Assembly: GCF_001424405.1 (NCBI RefSeq)
Contig: NZ_LMPS01000001.1
Span: forward strand, 272,522 to 336,521
Length of the DNA stretch: 64,000 bases
Direction of reading: 5' to 3'
Origin: Dyadobacter sp. Leaf189
GTDB lineage: Bacteria; Bacteroidota; Bacteroidia; Cytophagales; Spirosomataceae
Part shown: positions 50,602 to 59,928 of the stretch, one piece after another
Numbering within the stretch: the stretch's first letter is position 1
Layout of the letters: each line of letters begins with the position of its first letter
The notes under the pieces: model-generated
Database searches by the model: none
What the model saw: the letters and a program-made list of their open reading frames with translations, nothing else
Told to the model about the DNA's origin: nothing
Made by a program: the position numbers and the translations under genes

Positions 50602-53244
50602 ATGATTTCCAAAACATACGCTCCCCAGGAAATTGAGGACAAATGGTATTCTTATTGGATAGATAACCGTTTTTTCAACTCAAAACCCAATCCTGACAAA
50701 GAGCCTTACACGATCGTAATCCCCCCTCCCAATGTGACAGGCGTACTGCACATGGGCCACATGCTTAATAATACGATTCAGGATATCCTTATCCGGAAAG
50801 CCAGAATGGAAGGCAAAGAAGCTTGCTGGGTGCCGGGTACCGACCATGCTTCTATTGCCACCGAAGCCAAGGTAGTGGCAATGCTCAAAGAAAAAGGGAT
50901 TAACAAACAGGACCTTACGCGCGAGGAGTTTCTTGAATATTGCTGGGAATGGACCCACAAATATGGCGGGATTATTCTCAAACAACTCCGTAAGCTTGGC
51001 GCTTCCTGCGACTGGGAGCGTACGCGTTTCACAATGGAGCCGGACCTGTACGATTCGGTGATCGACGTTTTCATTGACTTATATAATAAAGGTGATATTT
51101 ACCGGGGCCACCGGATGGTTAACTGGGACCCGCAGGCGCGGACTACCGTTTCCGACGAGGAGGTGATCATGAAGGAGGTGAACCAGAAGCTGGTTTACTT
51201 GCGGTATCCTTTGGTTTTGGAGAATGGAGGAGGGAGTATGGAGGAAGGAGTTACAGTTGCTACTACCCGGCCGGAGACGATCATGGCGGATGTGGGGATT
51301 TGCGTGAACCCCAATGACGAGCGGTATCAGCATTTGATTGGTAAAAAGGTTCTAATCCCTTTGATCAATCGCGCAATCCCGGTTATTGCAGATGAATATG
51401 TAGAGATGGAGTTTGGTACAGGCGCATTAAAAGTGACGCCGGCGCACGATACCAACGATTACGAGCTTGGGAAAAAGCATAACCTGCCAATCATTGATTT
51501 GCTCAATGAAGATGGTACACTGAATGAAAAGGCGCAGATATTGGTAGGTGAAGACCGTTTTGCAGCGCGTAAAAAGATCATTAAACTCCTCGAAGAATCG
51601 GGTAACCTCGTTAAAACGGAGGAATATAAATCCAATGTAGGTCACTCGGAGCGTACCAATTCAGTGATCGAGCCGCGGCTTTCGGAGCAATGGTTTTTGA
51701 AGATGGAGAAAATCAGCAAGCCTGCATTCGAGAATGTAATGAACGATACAGTTCAGCTGCTGCCGCCTAAATTTAAAAATACTTACCGCCACTGGATGGA
51801 GAATGTGCGTGACTGGAACATCAGCCGCCAGCTCTGGTGGGGCCACCGCATTCCGGCTTATTATCTGAATGACGGGACGGTCATTATTGCCAAGTCCAAA
51901 AGAGAAGCTTTGCGAAAAGCGCAGCACGAGTACCAGCTTTTTGCATTGACAGAAGAAGACATTACCCAGGATCCCGACGTACTCGATACCTGGTTTTCAT
52001 CGTGGCTGTGGCCGATATCTGTTTTCAATGGAATTAAAGAACCTGAGAATGAAGAGGTAAATTACTATTACCCGACGAATGATCTCGTTACTGCACCTGA
52101 AATCCTGTTTTTCTGGGTTGCGCGTATGATCATCGCAGGTTATGAATACCGTGGTCAGTATCCATTCAAAAATGTGTATCTCACTGGTATTGTACGGGAT
52201 AAGCTTGGTCGCAAAATGTCCAAGTCACTCGGTAACTCGCCCGATCCGATTGACCTGGTCGAACAATATGGTGCAGATAGTATCCGTACCGGGATGCTTT
52301 TCAGCTCGCAGGCAGGAAATGACTTGCCTTATGATGAAAAGCTGGTGGAGCAGGGCAGGAACTTTGGTAATAAGATCTGGAACGCATTCAGGCTTGTAAA
52401 AGGCTGGACAGTTGATACTCAGATCGCAAGTCCGGAAGGCTCGTTACTGGCGGTTCGCTGGTTCGACAGCAAGCTGAACCAGACTCTGGCAGAGGTACAC
52501 GATCATTTCTCGAAATTTCGTATTTCCGATGCGCTGAATTCGGTTTACAAATTGATCTGGGATGATTTCTGTGCGCAGTATCTGGAAATGATCAAGCCGG
52601 GTTTCGAACAGCCGATCGACGCGGAGACATATAATGCAACGCTTGAATTCTTCGATCATTTAATGCGGATCCTGCATCCATTTATGCCTTTTATTTCGGA
52701 AGAAATATGGCAGAATATCATTGAGCGGGCACAAAACGATTCTATTTGCATTGCTCCTTATCCGCAGGCAAAGGAAAGTGATCAGGCGCTGCTCACGGAC
52801 TTTGAGATACTTTTCGAGCTGGTATCGTCTGTGCGTAATATCAGGAATACCAAAGGAATCAGTCCTAAAATTGAGCTGCCATTATCAATCCGTACCGACG
52901 CCGCAGAACGCTATAACCGTCTGGAAAGTCTTATCCGGAAGCTCGCCAATGTAGAGGCGATCAACTATGTGACCGGTGAAGGCGAAGGGACTTCATTCAG
53001 GGTAAAATCGGATGAATTCTATGTGAATCTGGCAGACGAGGTTGACCCGGAATCAGAACGGGAAAATCTGCAGAAAGAACTGGAATACACGCAGGGATTT
53101 CTTGATGCTGTATTAAAGAAACTTTCCAATGAGCGTTTTGTCCAGAATGCAAAAGGAGATATCGTTGAAAAAGAGCGGCAAAAGCAGGCTGACGCAGAAG
53201 CAAAAATTGAAACTTTAAAAGAAGCGCTGGCCAGGTTAGGTTAA
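50602..53244 (+). CDS. valS: Valyl-tRNA synthetase
   Basis: The 880-residue class Ia synthetase has the HIGH motif as HMGH (50-53, in PPPNVTGVLHMGH) and KMSKS near residues 538-542 (RKMSKSLGN). The editing domain lies between (TTRPETIMADVGICVNP), and the C-terminal 70 residues form the tRNA-binding coiled coil. It joins valine to tRNA(Val) and removes misactivated threonine. It has its own terminator at 53263-53293. Confidence 0.97.
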   Translation: MISKTYAPQEIEDKWYSYWIDNRFFNSKPNPDKEPYTIVIPPPNVTGVLHMGHMLNNTIQDILIRKARMEGKEACWVPGTDHASIATEAKVVAMLKEKGINKQDLTREEFLEYCWEWTHKYGGIILKQLRKLGASCDWERTRFTMEPDLYDSVIDVFIDLYNKGDIYRGHRMVNWDPQARTTVSDEEVIMKEVNQKLVYLRYPLVLENGGGSMEEGVTVATTRPETIMADVGICVNPNDERYQHLIGKKVLIPLINRAIPVIADEYVEMEFGTGALKVTPAHDTNDYELGKKHNLPIIDLLNEDGTLNEKAQILVGEDRFAARKKIIKLLEESGNLVKTEEYKSNVGHSERTNSVIEPRLSEQWFLKMEKISKPAFENVMNDTVQLLPPKFKNTYRHWMENVRDWNISRQLWWGHRIPAYYLNDGTVIIAKSKREALRKAQHEYQLFALTEEDITQDPDVLDTWFSSWLWPISVFNGIKEPENEEVNYYYPTNDLVTAPEILFFWVARMIIAGYEYRGQYPFKNVYLTGIVRDKLGRKMSKSLGNSPDPIDLVEQYGADSIRTGMLFSSQAGNDLPYDEKLVEQGRNFGNKIWNAFRLVKGWTVDTQIASPEGSLLAVRWFDSKLNQTLAEVHDHFSKFRISDALNSVYKLIWDDFCAQYLEMIKPGFEQPIDAETYNATLEFFDHLMRILHPFMPFISEEIWQNIIERAQNDSICIAPYPQAKESDQALLTDFEILFELVSSVRNIRNTKGISPKIELPLSIRTDAAERYNRLESLIRKLANVEAINYVTGEGEGTSFRVKSDEFYVNLADEVDPESERENLQKELEYTQGFLDAVLKKLSNERFVQNAKGDIVEKERQKQADAEAKIETLKEALARLG

Positions 53245-53262
53245 GGCTTGATAAAATCAGGG

Positions 53263-53293
53263 AAGCACGGTGTGAAAGCGCCGTGCTTTTTTT
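53263..53293 (+). terminator. Intrinsic terminator of valS
   Basis: AAGCACGG (53263-53270) pairs with CCGTGCTT (53281-53288), followed by a run of T. Confidence 0.85.
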
Positions 53294-53343
53294 GTTGGCC
53301 GGAGTAGTAAGTGGCTTAAAGGTCACTACTGTATTAGTTTTCG

Positions 53344-53351
53344 TAACTTTG
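53344..53351 (+). promoter_or_regulatory. Promoter -7 box of the DEAD-box helicase gene, predicted leaderless
   Basis: TAACTTTG fits TAnnTTTG and is separated from the ATG by only CAGA. The start codon would be at or beside the transcription start, as for recJ. No TTG is seen at the usual -33 distance. Confidence 0.45.
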
Positions 53352-53355
53352 CAGA

Positions 53356-54693
53356 ATGCAGACTACGCAAAACAAATTTGAGCAGTTCAAGCTCAACCGC
53401 CAATTACTGAATGCAATTGAAGAAGCGGGCTACACAGAACCGACGCCCATTCAGGAGCAGGCGATCCCGCTTGCATTGGCAGGACAGGATATTTTAGGCA
53501 TCGCACAAACGGGCACCGGAAAAACGGCCGCCTATACATTGCCACTTTTAATGCGGATCAAGTTCGCGCAGGGTGAACATCCGCGTGCATTGATTATGGC
53601 GCCAACGCGGGAACTCGCCATGCAGATCTCTGAGGCAATTCATGCATTGTCCAAGTATACGGATGTACGCACCGTGGTTTTATACGGAGGAGTTGGTCCT
53701 AAAACGCAGATCGAGAATTTGCGAAAGGGCGTTGATATCATCGTTGCGACGCCCGGGCGGTTTATGGACCTGTATTTCCAGGAAGAGATCGTAGTGAAGC
53801 ACCTGAATGTGATGGTACTTGATGAAGCAGATAAAATGATGGATATGGGCTTTATGCCGCAGATCAGAAAGCTGCTGGAAATCATCCCGACAAAGCGCCA
53901 GAACATGCTTTTCTCGGCCACTTTTTCCGAGAAAGTGGAGCGTCTATCCCATGAATTCCTTGAATTTCCAACACGTATAGAAGTTACACCGCAAGCAACT
54001 ACGGCGGAAATGGTGTCGCAGACTTTGTACGAAGTGCCTAATTTCCGCACAAAAATCAACCTGCTTTCTTACTTCCTGAAAACCAGGGAGGATTTCAACC
54101 GCGTACTTGTATTTACGAGAAGTAGGGAAGTGGCCGGGTTGGTACATGACAATCTGCTCAACCGGGTTGTAAGAGAAAATGAAATGAAAGTGATTCACGC
54201 CAACAAAGGGCAGAACACACGTATCAATGCAATGGAAGCATTTCGCGCCGGTTCTGTGCGCGTCATGGTAGCTACGGACGTGGTAGCGCGGGGGATTGAT
54301 ATTACGGAGGTAAGCCACGTGATCAATTTCGATGTTCCGCTTATTTATGAAGATTATGTGCACAGGATCGGCCGCACTGGCCGCGCTAATAAGATAGGGG
54401 AGGCGATTACATTTATGACAATGGCGGACGAATACCACATCCGCAAGATCGAGCAGATCATCCGGATGGAGATCCCGCGAGAGGAATTGCCGGAGGATTT
54501 GGAAATTGCGTCAACCCCAATTCCTGAACGACAGGATATGCTCCGGGAAATGGATAATCAGCGTCGGAGAGAAGATCCTACCTTTCTCGGCGCCTTTCAT
54601 GAGAAGAAAAAAGTTTTCCACAGCAAGCCCAAAGATTTGTCAAAAAACGGGCAAAAACGCAAAGGTTCTATGGGAAGAAGTAAACGTAAATAA
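53356..54693 (+). CDS. DEAD-box RNA helicase (RhlE-like)
   Basis: The 445-residue helicase has the Q motif (FEQFKLN ... GYTEPTPIQEQAIP), Walker A AQTGTGKT (50-57), the DEAD box (VLDEADKMMDMGF, near 153-165), SAT (FSATFS) and HRIGRTGR. The C-terminal tail is short and very basic (KDLSKNGQKRKGSMGRSKRK), which helps bind RNA. It belongs to the RhlE group, active in ribosome assembly and RNA turnover. Confidence 0.93.
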   Translation: MQTTQNKFEQFKLNRQLLNAIEEAGYTEPTPIQEQAIPLALAGQDILGIAQTGTGKTAAYTLPLLMRIKFAQGEHPRALIMAPTRELAMQISEAIHALSKYTDVRTVVLYGGVGPKTQIENLRKGVDIIVATPGRFMDLYFQEEIVVKHLNVMVLDEADKMMDMGFMPQIRKLLEIIPTKRQNMLFSATFSEKVERLSHEFLEFPTRIEVTPQATTAEMVSQTLYEVPNFRTKINLLSYFLKTREDFNRVLVFTRSREVAGLVHDNLLNRVVRENEMKVIHANKGQNTRINAMEAFRAGSVRVMVATDVVARGIDITEVSHVINFDVPLIYEDYVHRIGRTGRANKIGEAITFMTMADEYHIRKIEQIIRMEIPREELPEDLEIASTPIPERQDMLREMDNQRRREDPTFLGAFHEKKKVFHSKPKDLSKNGQKRKGSMGRSKRK

Positions 54694-54761
54694 TGCAATA
54701 CATTCCCGATAAAACCGTTTAACTTGGACAATAGAAAACCTGTTTCTCTATTTAGTTTCAT

Positions 54762-55505
54762 ATGAAAGAATCTGTTTTTGTTTGGCTTGCGGTGCTTATA
54801 CCTGTCTTCGGCCTTGCGCAAAACACGCATCTTGCAAGCGCCGGCGCTGCCAGCTCGGGTACGAACACGGCGCAGAAAAAACCTCTTGAATTAAAAGAAA
54901 GACGTATTCTTCCGCTGTTTGGTGAGGTAAGTAAAACTTCCGAGCAGATCGACGAAGAAATTAAATTCCTGAGTGAATGCGACAAATCCTTTTCGAGCCG
55001 CACTGAGGCGAGCAGCTTTTTCGCTGCGCGCGCGTGGGAATATTTGCAGGAGGGTTCACTTGATACTGCCTGCTACCGTTTCAATCTAGCACAGCTTCTG
55101 AATGACAAGAATGTGGAGGCTTACTGGGGCCTGGGAGTAGTGTCTTATCAGCGTGAAAACTGGGTAGATGCAAAGCGGATGCTGAGTAAGGGAGTTAGCT
55201 TGCAGGGCGACAATGTGCCTTTGCTGGTGGATCTTTCTACTGTTGATCTAAAACTTTATGCAATTACCAGCCGGAAAGAAGAGCTGGATGAAGCAGCCGA
55301 GCTTTTGAAACATGCCACTGCGGTGGACTCCACTTACGCACTTGGACAGTATAATTTGTCGCTTTTGCATTATAACCTTAATGAGCTAGACAAGTCTTGG
55401 GAGCATTTACATAAAGGCAGAGTGCTGGATTTATCACAAATGAATTTCGAATTTGTGGAACTGCTGAAAGCCAAAATGCCAGATCCGCAAGGTTTCTTCA
55501 AATAG
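54762..55505 (+). CDS. Secreted TPR-like protein, function unknown
   Basis: The 247-residue protein has a signal peptide (cut near GLAQ), a low-complexity Ala/Ser/Gly segment, then helical repeats of the TPR type: ACYRFNLAQLLNDKNVEAYW, VVSYQRENWVDAKRMLSKG and LGQYNLSLLHYNLNELDKSW. It is probably a periplasmic protein-interaction module. It starts 68 bp after the helicase gene and ends before a terminator; no functional partner is visible. Confidence 0.75.
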   Translation: MKESVFVWLAVLIPVFGLAQNTHLASAGAASSGTNTAQKKPLELKERRILPLFGEVSKTSEQIDEEIKFLSECDKSFSSRTEASSFFAARAWEYLQEGSLDTACYRFNLAQLLNDKNVEAYWGLGVVSYQRENWVDAKRMLSKGVSLQGDNVPLLVDLSTVDLKLYAITSRKEELDEAAELLKHATAVDSTYALGQYNLSLLHYNLNELDKSWEHLHKGRVLDLSQMNFEFVELLKAKMPDPQGFFK

Positions 55506-55524
55506 TTATCAAGATATATGATGC

Positions 55525-55560
55525 AAAAAAGCGCCCCTGAATGTTCAGAGGCGCTTTTTT
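55525..55560. terminator. Bidirectional intrinsic terminator
   Basis: Bases 55525-55541 pair with 55544-55560 with one C-A mismatch and a tight loop; A and T runs lie at the ends. It lies between the TPR gene and the convergent BtuG-like gene. Confidence 0.85.
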
Positions 55561-55580
55561 TGTTGTTATATGAAATGAGC

Positions 55581-56657
55581 TTACTGGAAGAAAAATCCTG
55601 TTGGGGCAACATTTACTTTCACAGAATCAACTACCGAGCCGTCGGCGCGGTAGCGGATCGCGTAACCTGCCTGCGCGTACGATGGTGTTACACCTGCATA
55701 GATTAAACCTTGCGCAGGGTCCACTGCAAGTCCGGTGAACATTCTTCTGATGAGCGGAGTCGCAAGGCTGATCTGCGTATCATTGATCCCAAATTTGTAG
55801 GTTTCTCCGTGTGAAACGAAGTTGGCGTCAAAGTAGGACAATGTGAAAACAATGGATTTCAGATCATTGGTCAATGCAAAATTGCCTGCTATTTTGTTTG
55901 CATCAGTTCCTATCGGCAAAGTTGTCTCCACCGCGTAGGAAGTCGGATCAATTTTCATTGTTTTGATACCGGCACCTACCCAAAGCTTGCCGTTTGCATC
56001 CAAACCGATCGGTGTCGGTGTAGCGTCCAGGGCAATTGTTTTGGTGACTGTTTCTGCATTCGTATCAATAACATACAAAGTTTTGCCTTCGCCATAGGAA
56101 ACTGTTCCCACGAACAGTTTACCTGTTGTAAATACCAGATTTTCCGGTCCGCCGGCAATAGGGATTTTCTTTGTTACTTTTCTTGTAGTAATGTCAACCA
56201 CAGCAATATAACCGGAGCTATAATCGCTCGTATAAGATCCCCAGCAGGATACATAGGCGCGGTTTCCTGCAACCACAACTTCCCTCGGATTCTCAATATC
56301 CGGCGCGCCGATGGTGCCTTGTTTTTGAAAAGTATAAGCATTAACAAATTCAATCTTGTCCATTCCTGCATTGGAATTGTCAACCAGAATCACACCGTAC
56401 TCACCCGTAGCTGCGTAACCTTGTACACCGCCGGTCAGCGCGGAGCCATTTACTTTGGAGAAAATATCGGCTTCGGCAGTGGTATTTTCGCGTTTCAAAA
56501 ATGAAATAGCGCCATTATTCTGACTGAAGTTACCTTCGTTCACCACGAAAACGCCTTTCGCAAAATCCCCCTTCGGCTCGGGATCACTTTGATTACATGA
56601 CGATACTGCTGCTGAGAATGCGATGAAGTAAAGTACTCTTGATAATCGTTGTTTCAT
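55581..56657 (-). CDS. YncE-like beta-propeller lipoprotein, probable BtuG (cobalamin-binding surface protein)
   Basis: The 358-residue lipoprotein (from MKQRLSRVLY) has a lipobox ending SSC (Cys21), followed by the acidic stretch SDPEP, which fits surface-export signals of Bacteroidota lipoproteins. The rest consists of repeated propeller blades, for example NPREVVVAGNRAYVSCWGSY, GPENLVFTTGKLFVGTVSYG and TPIGLDANGKLWVGAGIKTM. It lies 34 bp after btuB behind the cobalamin riboswitch. In Bacteroides, the BtuB partner BtuG is a seven-bladed propeller lipoprotein that captures B12 very tightly; the fold and context match. A start at 56783 would read back into btuB and lacks the lipoprotein signal at its beginning. 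Confidence 0.78.
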   Translation of the reverse strand: MKQRLSRVLYFIAFSAAVSSCNQSDPEPKGDFAKGVFVVNEGNFSQNNGAISFLKRENTTAEADIFSKVNGSALTGGVQGYAATGEYGVILVDNSNAGMDKIEFVNAYTFQKQGTIGAPDIENPREVVVAGNRAYVSCWGSYTSDYSSGYIAVVDITTRKVTKKIPIAGGPENLVFTTGKLFVGTVSYGEGKTLYVIDTNAETVTKTIALDATPTPIGLDANGKLWVGAGIKTMKIDPTSYAVETTLPIGTDANKIAGNFALTNDLKSIVFTLSYFDANFVSHGETYKFGINDTQISLATPLIRRMFTGLAVDPAQGLIYAGVTPSYAQAGYAIRYRADGSVVDSVKVNVAPTGFFFQ

Positions 56658-56691
56658 CTTAATTGGATTTATATATAACTGTATTGCAAAT

Positions 56692-58638
56692 TTAAAACTC
56701 GTCTTGTCGTACCCGCGCCTGTTTTGTTTTTGAATCAAATGCCGCAATGAGGTTGATCGCGAAGCTTCTGCCAGGCAATGCATTGTTTTGTACGCTCAGG
56801 TAAAACGTATTTGTTACATTGTTGATCTGCCCCTGCACCCGCAAATATACTTTCCCAAATGAAACGGAAGTTTCCGCCAGCAGATGCAACAGCGCGTACT
56901 CTTTCAAAAAAGTGGAATTGTCGAAAGTAGTGTACCGTTTGCCCGCAAATTGCAATTGGCCTGTCAGCTTTGTGTTGCGGTACTGTGCAAATGTACTCAG
57001 CCCGGCAGTATAAAGCGGCACGAAACGTAGCTGCTTTCCAATCACATCAACAGAGTATGCGTCGTAAGCTCTTTCCTGAATGCTTTTATTATAAGCATAA
57101 GTAATGTTCGTTCCAAGTTGCGTTACATCTATACTCCCGCGCCAGCCTGCCTGTATTTCCACGCCGCGGGCAAGTACCTGTTGTAAGTTTTCGATGCGAT
57201 AATTTTTTACAGGATTCCAGTAAGTCCAGTCTTTGATCCGGTTGTGATAAGCTGTTACCGAAACATCCAGCTGGCTCTTGGGAGAAATAACGAAGGCCTG
57301 TTCTATGCCGGCTTCCTTGTTCCAGCCATTCTCAGGCCTGATATTCGGGTCACCCAGTACTTTCCAGTAACGTTCATTCAAGGTAGGTACACGGTAGCTT
57401 CTGGCAACCGAGCTTTTTATTTTCAGCTTATATCCGGGCAGTTCAATCAACTGGTATTCAGCGCCCAGTGAGGGGGTAAAAGGCGGGTTGTACCCTGTTA
57501 CCAGCGCCTGGCGGAGATTCACGGACACGACCAGCGGTGCATTGACCTGCCAGCGGGTGAGGAGAAAGAAGTCGCCGCGGTTTTCTGTGATAACCGGCGT
57601 TTCGTAGCCAGGTACTCTGGTCCGGTAATGCGTCCATTCAGCTCCCGCCTTCATGGATATGTTGCTTCCGTTTTGATTCAGGATAAAGTCGAAATCCTTT
57701 TCAATGCGGTTGGAAAATTTATCAGTTACAGCATGGTCGAGCTGGCGATAATTGCCTTTCGCATAATCGATGATATCCCGCACCCAGGCCGCACGTGCTG
57801 TAAAATCCCCGACACTGTATCTAAGCATCGCCCGGTAAGCTTTGGTTAATGTGAGCTCGCGACCAGCTGTATCAGCCGGTGAGGTGGTCAGTTTGTTGCT
57901 GGTAATCCAGGCATGCGCAGAGATTTCCTGATTGTTTTTGCCACTAATAAAAATATCCTGAACCAGACCGCGCTGGAATGCTTCGGAAGGCAGCAATGCA
58001 TATTCCCTCCGTTGTCGATAGGGAAATTGGTTGTTCATCCGATTGTCGTAAAGACTCGTTTTTCCCGAAATCCGCCAGTTGTTCCGTAGCGCGGACCCAT
58101 AGCGGGCAGCAACCTGGGTCTGGTGATTGTGAAAGCTTTCGACCTGCTGTCCCAATAAAACTTTAAACCCATTCTCTCCCGCAGCACTGTTCAGCAAAAT
58201 GCTGCCGCCTACTGCATCGGTTCCAACAATGCTCGCAGCTGAACCATATTGAATGGAAAGTGCATCGAAGCCAGCGACAGGTATGGTCGAAAAATCGGTT
58301 TGGCCCAAAGTGGGAGAGTTGATATTCAGGCCATTCCAGAGTACAGCCGTGTGATTGGCGGAGGTTCCGCGGAAGAAAGCAGTGGTAAGTTGTCCCGGTC
58401 CATATTTGTTAAAAGAAACCGGTGTTTGAATTGCCAGCAGATCACTGATATTCTGAAATTGAAAGGCGAGCAGACTGGCTGAATCAATCCGCTGCACTTT
58501 CAGTCCGCTCATGAACTTTTCGGGTACGAAACCCTTGATATTAACCGGCTGCAAAGAGATCGAGTCCGTTTGGGCGTGGGTTATGGCCGGAAGAAAAGTC
58601 CCTGCCGCAATAACTGCCGTAATCAAAATCCGCTTCAC
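56692..58638 (-). CDS. btuB: TonB-dependent cobalamin receptor BtuB
   Basis: The protein of about 648 residues starts at GTG 58638 (first residues MKRILITAVIAAG), followed by a signal peptide cut near THAQ. A TonB-box-like segment, a plug domain (VQRIDSASLLAFQFQNISDL ... GTSANHTAVLWNGLNINSPT) and a 22-strand beta-barrel end in a Phe residue (VRQDEF). It imports cobalamin across the outer membrane using ExbB/ExbD/TonB energy. The riboswitch directly upstream supports cobalamin as substrate. A frame open to 58893 runs through the riboswitch and is not translated. GTG 58647 is another possible start. Confidence 0.9.
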   Translation of the reverse strand: MKRILITAVIAAGTFLPAITHAQTDSISLQPVNIKGFVPEKFMSGLKVQRIDSASLLAFQFQNISDLLAIQTPVSFNKYGPGQLTTAFFRGTSANHTAVLWNGLNINSPTLGQTDFSTIPVAGFDALSIQYGSAASIVGTDAVGGSILLNSAAGENGFKVLLGQQVESFHNHQTQVAARYGSALRNNWRISGKTSLYDNRMNNQFPYRQRREYALLPSEAFQRGLVQDIFISGKNNQEISAHAWITSNKLTTSPADTAGRELTLTKAYRAMLRYSVGDFTARAAWVRDIIDYAKGNYRQLDHAVTDKFSNRIEKDFDFILNQNGSNISMKAGAEWTHYRTRVPGYETPVITENRGDFFLLTRWQVNAPLVVSVNLRQALVTGYNPPFTPSLGAEYQLIELPGYKLKIKSSVARSYRVPTLNERYWKVLGDPNIRPENGWNKEAGIEQAFVISPKSQLDVSVTAYHNRIKDWTYWNPVKNYRIENLQQVLARGVEIQAGWRGSIDVTQLGTNITYAYNKSIQERAYDAYSVDVIGKQLRFVPLYTAGLSTFAQYRNTKLTGQLQFAGKRYTTFDNSTFLKEYALLHLLAETSVSFGKVYLRVQGQINNVTNTFYLSVQNNALPGRSFAINLIAAFDSKTKQARVRQDEF

Positions 58639-58715
58639 AAAAATCACCTGGGTATTCTCTGGATAGTAACAGGCTCGCTGCTTTTCCTCCGAAAGCGGTG
58701 TAGCACGAATGATCT

Positions 58716-58884
58716 GGCAGGTCTCCTGGCTCGCCTTTTGGCCCGGTGCCTTCCCGTTTTTCAACAGTGGCTTCGAAGATCGGGTCAATGGAACAGACTT
58801 ACAGTTGCGGGGACAGCTTCCGGTTTTAACGGAATTCCCTATTAAGCCACGAAAAGCAACATGGAAATTGCTACGGGCACCAAA
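58716..58884 (-). ncRNA. Cobalamin (B12) riboswitch upstream of btuB
   Basis: On the minus strand, TTGGTGCC (58883-58876) opens the aptamer and pairs with GGCACC (58750-58745) to close P1. Conserved elements follow in order: TTAATAGGGAAT, a CCGTTAAAACCGG stem, GCTGTCCCCGCAACTGTAAG, then the B12-box core AGCCACTG and GGGAAGGC. The 3' end is the typical GGAGACCTGCC. About 78 nt separate it from the btuB GTG, enough for an expression platform. It should reduce btuB-btuG expression when adenosylcobalamin is present. Confidence 0.95.
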
Positions 58885-58890
58885 CGGTCG

Positions 58891-58898
58891 CAAAGGTA
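58891..58898 (-). promoter_or_regulatory. Candidate -7 promoter box for the riboswitch-btuB transcript
   Basis: TACCTTTG on the minus strand fits TAnnTTTG and ends a few bases before the riboswitch 5' edge, where a transcript start is expected. No clear -33 box is seen. Confidence 0.5.
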
Positions 58899-58937
58899 GC
58901 TAATTGCATTCGTTTTACGACCGAATGCCCAATCGCT

Positions 58938-58945
58938 TATCTTTG
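58938..58945 (+). promoter_or_regulatory. Candidate -7 promoter box for the EamA transporter gene
   Basis: TATCTTTG fits TAnnTTTG, 16 bp before the GTG start at 58962 and back-to-back with the btuB promoter. Confidence 0.4.
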
Positions 58946-58961
58946 TCCCAAAATCTATAAG

Positions 58962-59885
58962 GTGGCCTCTTCTGCACACATTCCTGGCAACGCATCCCGT
59001 AAAGGCATTTACCTTATGCTTGGAGCGGCATTTTTCTTTTCATTGACTTCTGCATTATCCAAGTGGCTGGGCCGTGATTTCCATATTGTTCAGCTGGTGT
59101 TTTTCCGGAATATAGTTGGTGTGGTGTTCGTGCTCAGCAGTATCCGGCAGCGGCCGCTCGTTCAGCAGGGCGGGAAGCTGGGCTTGCTGATTTTCAGGGG
59201 AGTTGTAGGTACGCTGTCACTATACATGCTTTTTTATGCCATTCAAACGCTCGGACTCGGACGGGCTTCTACCTACCAGTATACTTACCCGATTTTCCTG
59301 GCATTACTTTCCTGGTTATTGATTGGAGAAACCCTGAATGGAGGAGAGTGGGCTGCTATTTTCATTGGCTTCACAGGTATCCTGCTTGTGTTCAGGCCGG
59401 ATCTTTCCATCTCGTTGCGGGACAATGCGCTGGGCTTGGGGAATGCACTTTTAACAGCAATTTCCTATCTGTCAATCCGGCAGCTCGGGCTGGTTTATGA
59501 TACCCGCGCCATCATTTTGTCATTTATGCTCAGTGGGATCGTAATGCCCATTATCTCCATGCTGGTAGGTACTTACTATCCTGTCGAACACCTCGATTTT
59601 CTGATCGGGACATTTAAATGGCCTGATAACATGTGGCAGTGGCTGGGATTTCTGGCACTCGGACTAACTGCTTTGGCAGGTCAGAAAATGCTGACACAAT
59701 CTTTCACATTCGACAAAGCAGGCCGGGTGGCGGCAATTGGTTATTCCAATATTCTCTTTTCAGTCCTGATCGGGTTTTTGATGGGAGAAGCAATTCCTTC
59801 TGTCCCGATGCTGGCTGGTATGCTGCTGATTGTTGCGGGGGGCATTCTTATTTCATTTGCCAAATCCAAAGTCGCAGTGAAATAA
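58962..59885 (+). CDS. EamA-family (DMT) transporter
   Basis: The 307-residue inner-membrane protein has about ten hydrophobic helices in two homologous halves, typical of EamA. Repeated motifs are RKGIYLMLGAAFFFSLTSAL, FFRNIVGVVFVLS, LGLGRASTYQYTYPIFLALL and, in the second half, LLTAISYLSIRQL. It is expected to export small metabolites; no substrate can be read. The start is GTG (58962), just after a promoter-like box. It is divergent from btuB, but nothing ties it to cobalamin. Confidence 0.87.
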   Translation: MASSAHIPGNASRKGIYLMLGAAFFFSLTSALSKWLGRDFHIVQLVFFRNIVGVVFVLSSIRQRPLVQQGGKLGLLIFRGVVGTLSLYMLFYAIQTLGLGRASTYQYTYPIFLALLSWLLIGETLNGGEWAAIFIGFTGILLVFRPDLSISLRDNALGLGNALLTAISYLSIRQLGLVYDTRAIILSFMLSGIVMPIISMLVGTYYPVEHLDFLIGTFKWPDNMWQWLGFLALGLTALAGQKMLTQSFTFDKAGRVAAIGYSNILFSVLIGFLMGEAIPSVPMLAGMLLIVAGGILISFAKSKVAVK

Positions 59886-59928
59886 ACCGCTAGTAATTCT
59901 TGTTCTTTGGTCAGAAAATAAGACTTGT

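Noticed and set aside
58639-58893. N-terminal extension of the btuB reading frame by 85 residues
   Set aside because: It runs through the cobalamin riboswitch, lacks family similarity, and would place the signal peptide in the middle of the protein.
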